Shown: positions 43,306 to 45,376 of the stretch, piece by piece | How positions within the stretch are numbered: position 1 is the stretch's first letter | Layout: each line of letters opens with the position of its first letter | Assembly: GCF_001270965.1 (NCBI RefSeq) | Contig: NZ_LGIA01000147.1 | Span: 1-45,376, forward strand | DNA length: 45,376 bases | From: Sunxiuqinia dokdonensis | Lineage (GTDB): Bacteria; Bacteroidota; Bacteroidia; Bacteroidales; Prolixibacteraceae | Reading direction: 5' to 3' | Notes under the pieces: generated by a model | The model's database searches: none | The model's input: the letters and a program-made list of their open reading frames with translations, nothing else | Told to the model about the DNA's origin: nothing | Translations under genes and position numbers: made by a program

Positions 43306-43619
43306 ATGACTAAATAGTGATGGCTCCACTTTTCGCCAGCGGGGTCATGACTAAATAGTCACAGCTCCACTTTTTGATTGGGGAAGCTATGACTAAATAG
43401 TCACGCCTCCACTTTTTGCCAGCGAAGTCATGACTAAATAGTCATGCCTCCATTTTTTGATTGGGGAAGCTATGTCTAAATAGTCACGCCTCCACTTTTT
43501 GCCAGCGAAGCGATGACTAAATAGTCACGCCTCCACTTTTCTCCAGGGAAGCCATGACTAAATAGTCACACCTTCACTTTTTGTCAGGGAAGTCATGACT
43601 AAATGATGACGCCCTCACT
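43306..43619. repeat. Array of eight 41/42-bp direct repeats each with a small palindrome
   Basis: Eight consecutive units start at 43306, 43347, 43389, 43430, 43472, 43513, 43554 and 43595; the last is decayed. Each begins ATGACTAAATAGTCA, in which TGACTA and TAGTCA are perfect inverted arms around AA. The second half of each unit is of two alternating kinds, ending near GATTGGGGAAGCT (units 2 and 4) or GCCAGCGAAG (units 1, 3 and 5), so a two-unit block seems to have been duplicated. It is not CRISPR, because the spaces are shared between units. Confidence 0.93.
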
Positions 43620-43634
43620 GGCAGGCTATTCCGC

Positions 43635-43904
43635 TTATTGATCGGATGACTTTGAGTCATCCGATCAATAAAAGAAATGCCGGCTTTTTGAACCGGGCAC
43701 GTTTTCGATGCCCGCGGCATCGGATGTTTATAGAAACACAGAATCAGGGAAAGATGCGATCCCGGATGGGATCGAACGGCTTGCTACCTTGCAGCTTTAC
43801 TACAAACATGCAAATCCGCTGGATTTGAAATTGAAATATCGTTGGATGATTACGAAGCTTGATCCCTATTTTCTTACAGATCCCGATCTTCATCGGGATG
43901 ACGG
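43635..43904. repeat. Four-hairpin structured repeat, copy 1
   Basis: Hairpins in order: A 43635-43671 (17-bp perfect stem, loop TTG); B 43707-43721 (GATGCC/GGCATC); C 43758-43773 (GATCCC/GGGATC, loop GGAT); D 43880-43899 (ATCCCGAT/ATCGGGAT, loop CTTC) followed by GACGG. Between C and D lie about 105 bases that include another small hairpin (AAATCC/GGATTT near 43810-43825). No gene is supported here; frames crossing it are short and lack motifs. Confidence 0.85.
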
Positions 43905-43941
43905 CTGAGGGTTGTAGTCTCTTCAAAAGTGGGTGCCTACC

Positions 43942-44122
43942 TACTGAGCGGGTGACTTGGAGTCACCCGCTCAGTAAAAAACAGGATCGCTTCTTCAACC
44001 GGGTACGTTTTCGATGCCAGAGGCATCCAATATTTGTAGAACTAACCCGAGTAGAGGATGATGCAATCCCGGATGGGATCGAACGGCTTGCCTACAGATT
44101 CCGGCTTTCGCCGGAATGACGG
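43942..44122. repeat. Four-hairpin structured repeat, copy 2
   Basis: Hairpins in the same order as copy 1: A 43942-43976 (16-bp stem, loop TGG); B 44013-44027 (same GATGCC/GGCATC stem, loop AGA); C 44066-44080 (ATCCC/GGGAT); D 44098-44117 (ATTCCGGC/GCCGGAAT, loop TTTC) followed by GACGG. Intervening bases are shared, including AACCGGG and TCCCGGATGGGATCGAACGG. About 85 bases between C and D are missing relative to copy 1. Stems A and D differ from copy 1 only at paired positions. Confidence 0.85.
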
Positions 44123-44178
44123 AGCAGAAGCCAGCAGCATAAAATCGTCAATCGTCAATCGTTAAATCGTCAATCGGG

Positions 44179-45297
44179 CTAGCTTGTTTTCCGGTAGCGC
44201 CAAATGGAGAGTGCCAAAAAGGTGGTGCCGATGATGGTGAGGGAAACAAATTCTTCGAGCAAATCGAAAAAGCCGGAACCTTTCAGTACGACCATCCGCA
44301 TGATGCGCATGAAGTAATAAATGGGGTTGATGCGGTTGAGTTCCTGGGCCCATTCAGGCATACTTTCGACCGGGGTAAAAATGCCGCCCATCAAAATAAA
44401 AATCATCATAAAAAAGTAGGTGACAAACATAACTTGCTGCTGCGTTTCGGTAATGGTCGAAATAAAGAGGCCCAGCCCCAGCACGCCAACCAGGTAGAGC
44501 GCGGCAAAACCAAACAACAGGGGCAGGCTACCTACAATGGGCATGTTGAATGCGACCCGGGCGATGACCAAACCAAAAGCGAGGTCGAACAGGGCAATGA
44601 TTAAAAAAGGGACGAGCTTGCCCAAAATGAACTGGTACTTTTTAATGGGGGTCACATTGAGCTGTTCGATGGTGCCAATTTCCTTTTCGCGCACCAGGTT
44701 CATGCCCGATAAAAACATGCCGATAATGGTGACCAGAATTGCCAGGATGCCGGGAGCCATGTACCATTTGTAATCCAACTCGGGATTGAACCAATAGCTG
44801 TCCTTCACCTCGATGCGCCGGGGCGGGTTGAACTCGGGCAGGCTTTTCCATTCGGCAACCACTGCTTTGTTGAAGCCCTTGAGAATGCCCAGCGTGTATG
44901 AATAGATGAGCGATGCTTTGTTACCATCTATGGCATTGATTAGCAGTTGCAGCTTCGCCTGATCTTCGCGAATGAGGTCGCGTTCAAACCCAGGTGGAAT
45001 GAGCATCACAAAATCGGCTTCTTCTTTATTGAAACTGTTTTCGGCATCCTGTACATCAAACGAGGCATCGTAAATGTTGAAAAAGGGCGAGGCTTCGAAC
45101 CTGGACACCAGCTCGCGCGAAGTCTCCGACAGGTCTTGGTTCACCACATAAATATTCACGTTTTTCAGGTCGTAGGTGGCCGCAAAAACCAACACGAGCA
45201 TTTGTATCAGTGGCAATAAAAAGATCATCGGCAACATGGTTTTGTTCCGAAATATCTGGATGAACTCTTTTTGAAGAATGTATTTTATCGTTTTCAT
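44179..45297 (-). CDS. ABC-2 type transporter permease (YhhJ/YbhR-like)
   Basis: This inner-membrane permease of a drug- or lipid-type ABC exporter has 372 residues. It has one N-terminal helix (FLLPLIQMLVLVFAATYD), a periplasmic domain of about 140 residues with VNIYVVNQDLSETSRELVSR, then five C-terminal helices including YMAPGILAILVTIIGMFLSG, LVREKEIGTIEQLNVTPIKK and FFMMIFILMGGIFTPVESMP. This domain order is typical of YhhJ/YbhR. Its partner permease and ATPase genes would normally lie upstream, that is beyond 45297, but the sequence there switches to a SusC fragment. Confidence 0.9.
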   Translation of the reverse strand: MKTIKYILQKEFIQIFRNKTMLPMIFLLPLIQMLVLVFAATYDLKNVNIYVVNQDLSETSRELVSRFEASPFFNIYDASFDVQDAENSFNKEEADFVMLIPPGFERDLIREDQAKLQLLINAIDGNKASLIYSYTLGILKGFNKAVVAEWKSLPEFNPPRRIEVKDSYWFNPELDYKWYMAPGILAILVTIIGMFLSGMNLVREKEIGTIEQLNVTPIKKYQFILGKLVPFLIIALFDLAFGLVIARVAFNMPIVGSLPLLFGFAALYLVGVLGLGLFISTITETQQQVMFVTYFFMMIFILMGGIFTPVESMPEWAQELNRINPIYYFMRIMRMVVLKGSGFFDLLEEFVSLTIIGTTFLALSIWRYRKTS

Positions 45298-45304
45298 TTT
45301 TTTT

Positions 45305-45376
45305 ATTTTGTGACCGACGGCCTTCGTTTTACCGGACTTTTCGGCTACGATACCAACAACTAGAACAACATCAACC
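45305..45376 (+). repeat. 72-base near-copy of the internal SusC sequence at the window end
   Basis: These bases match 5358-5429 of the SusC gene at 71 of 72 positions. The one difference (45363 G for 5416 C) turns a Tyr codon into TAG. No break or signal surrounds it and the window ends inside it. An assembly or chimeric-read artefact is the likeliest reason, with a second SusC gene or gene fragment as the alternative. Confidence 0.9.

Noticed and set aside
43306-43619. CRISPR array
   Set aside because: The sequence between palindromes is conserved between units instead of unique, there are no cas genes, and unit length is fixed by whole-unit duplication.
43708-43908. Plus-strand frame across structured repeat copy 1
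   Set aside because: It runs through hairpins B to D, whose constraints are structural, and its counterpart in copy 2 does not keep the frame.

Overview
The window looks like chromosomal DNA of a Bacteroidota bacterium. The evidence is a SusC/SusD outer-membrane pair with signal-peptide lipoproteins, a Bacteroidota-style ECF sigma factor with a FecR anti-sigma factor, a homodimeric pyruvate dehydrogenase operon, and an encapsulated-ferritin/encapsulin pair. The order is probably Bacteroidales/Marinilabiliales, but that placement is an inference. No tRNA, rRNA, CRISPR array or intact insertion sequence was recognised. The last 72 bases almost exactly repeat part of the SusC gene, so the right-hand end may be an assembly or contig-end artefact.

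Layout. 1-2529: an ECF sigma factor, a FecR protein with a degenerate C-terminus, and about 700 bases of relic DNA that includes what looks like the first codons of a lost TonB-dependent transducer. 2530-10149: a glycan-uptake operon (TIG/NHL lipoprotein, SusC, SusD, DUF4361-type lipoprotein) with no degradative enzyme, closed by a bidirectional terminator. 10242-15457: a P2-type cation ATPase and a bacterial eRF1-like (baeRF) protein on the minus strand, then a formate/nitrite-family channel on the plus strand. 15489-17484: a 21-bp tandem array, a conserved hypothetical gene, and a DUF559 endonuclease gene flanked by direct repeats that can fold into a three-way junction.

17546-24954 (minus): NDH-2, an Aquifex-type aconitase, a fused beta-phosphoglucomutase-like HAD/trehalose-6-phosphate phosphatase, and a GH65 disaccharide phosphorylase. 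25393-33468 (plus): aceE-aceF-lpd, then encapsulated ferritin, encapsulin shell, a SpoIIAA-like protein and a tandem universal stress protein. The NDH-2/aconitase/PDH neighbourhood is central carbon and respiratory metabolism, and the encapsulin set adds iron storage and stress functions. 33499-39569 (minus): a GshF-type ATP-grasp ligase, a plant-type glutamate-cysteine ligase and two half-ABC exporters that together carry one degenerate ATP site. This is plausibly a low-molecular-weight thiol synthesis and export cluster. 39863-42301: a secreted GH2 beta-galactosidase-like enzyme. 42381-43085: a DUF6261-like protein.

43306-44122 is the most unusual non-coding stretch. It holds eight 41/42-bp direct repeats, each with a small palindrome, followed by two diverged copies of a four-hairpin element. 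Substitutions in two of the stems are fully compensated, which indicates that the structure rather than the sequence has been kept. 44179-45297 encodes an ABC-2 membrane permease whose upstream partner is cut off by the anomalous window end.
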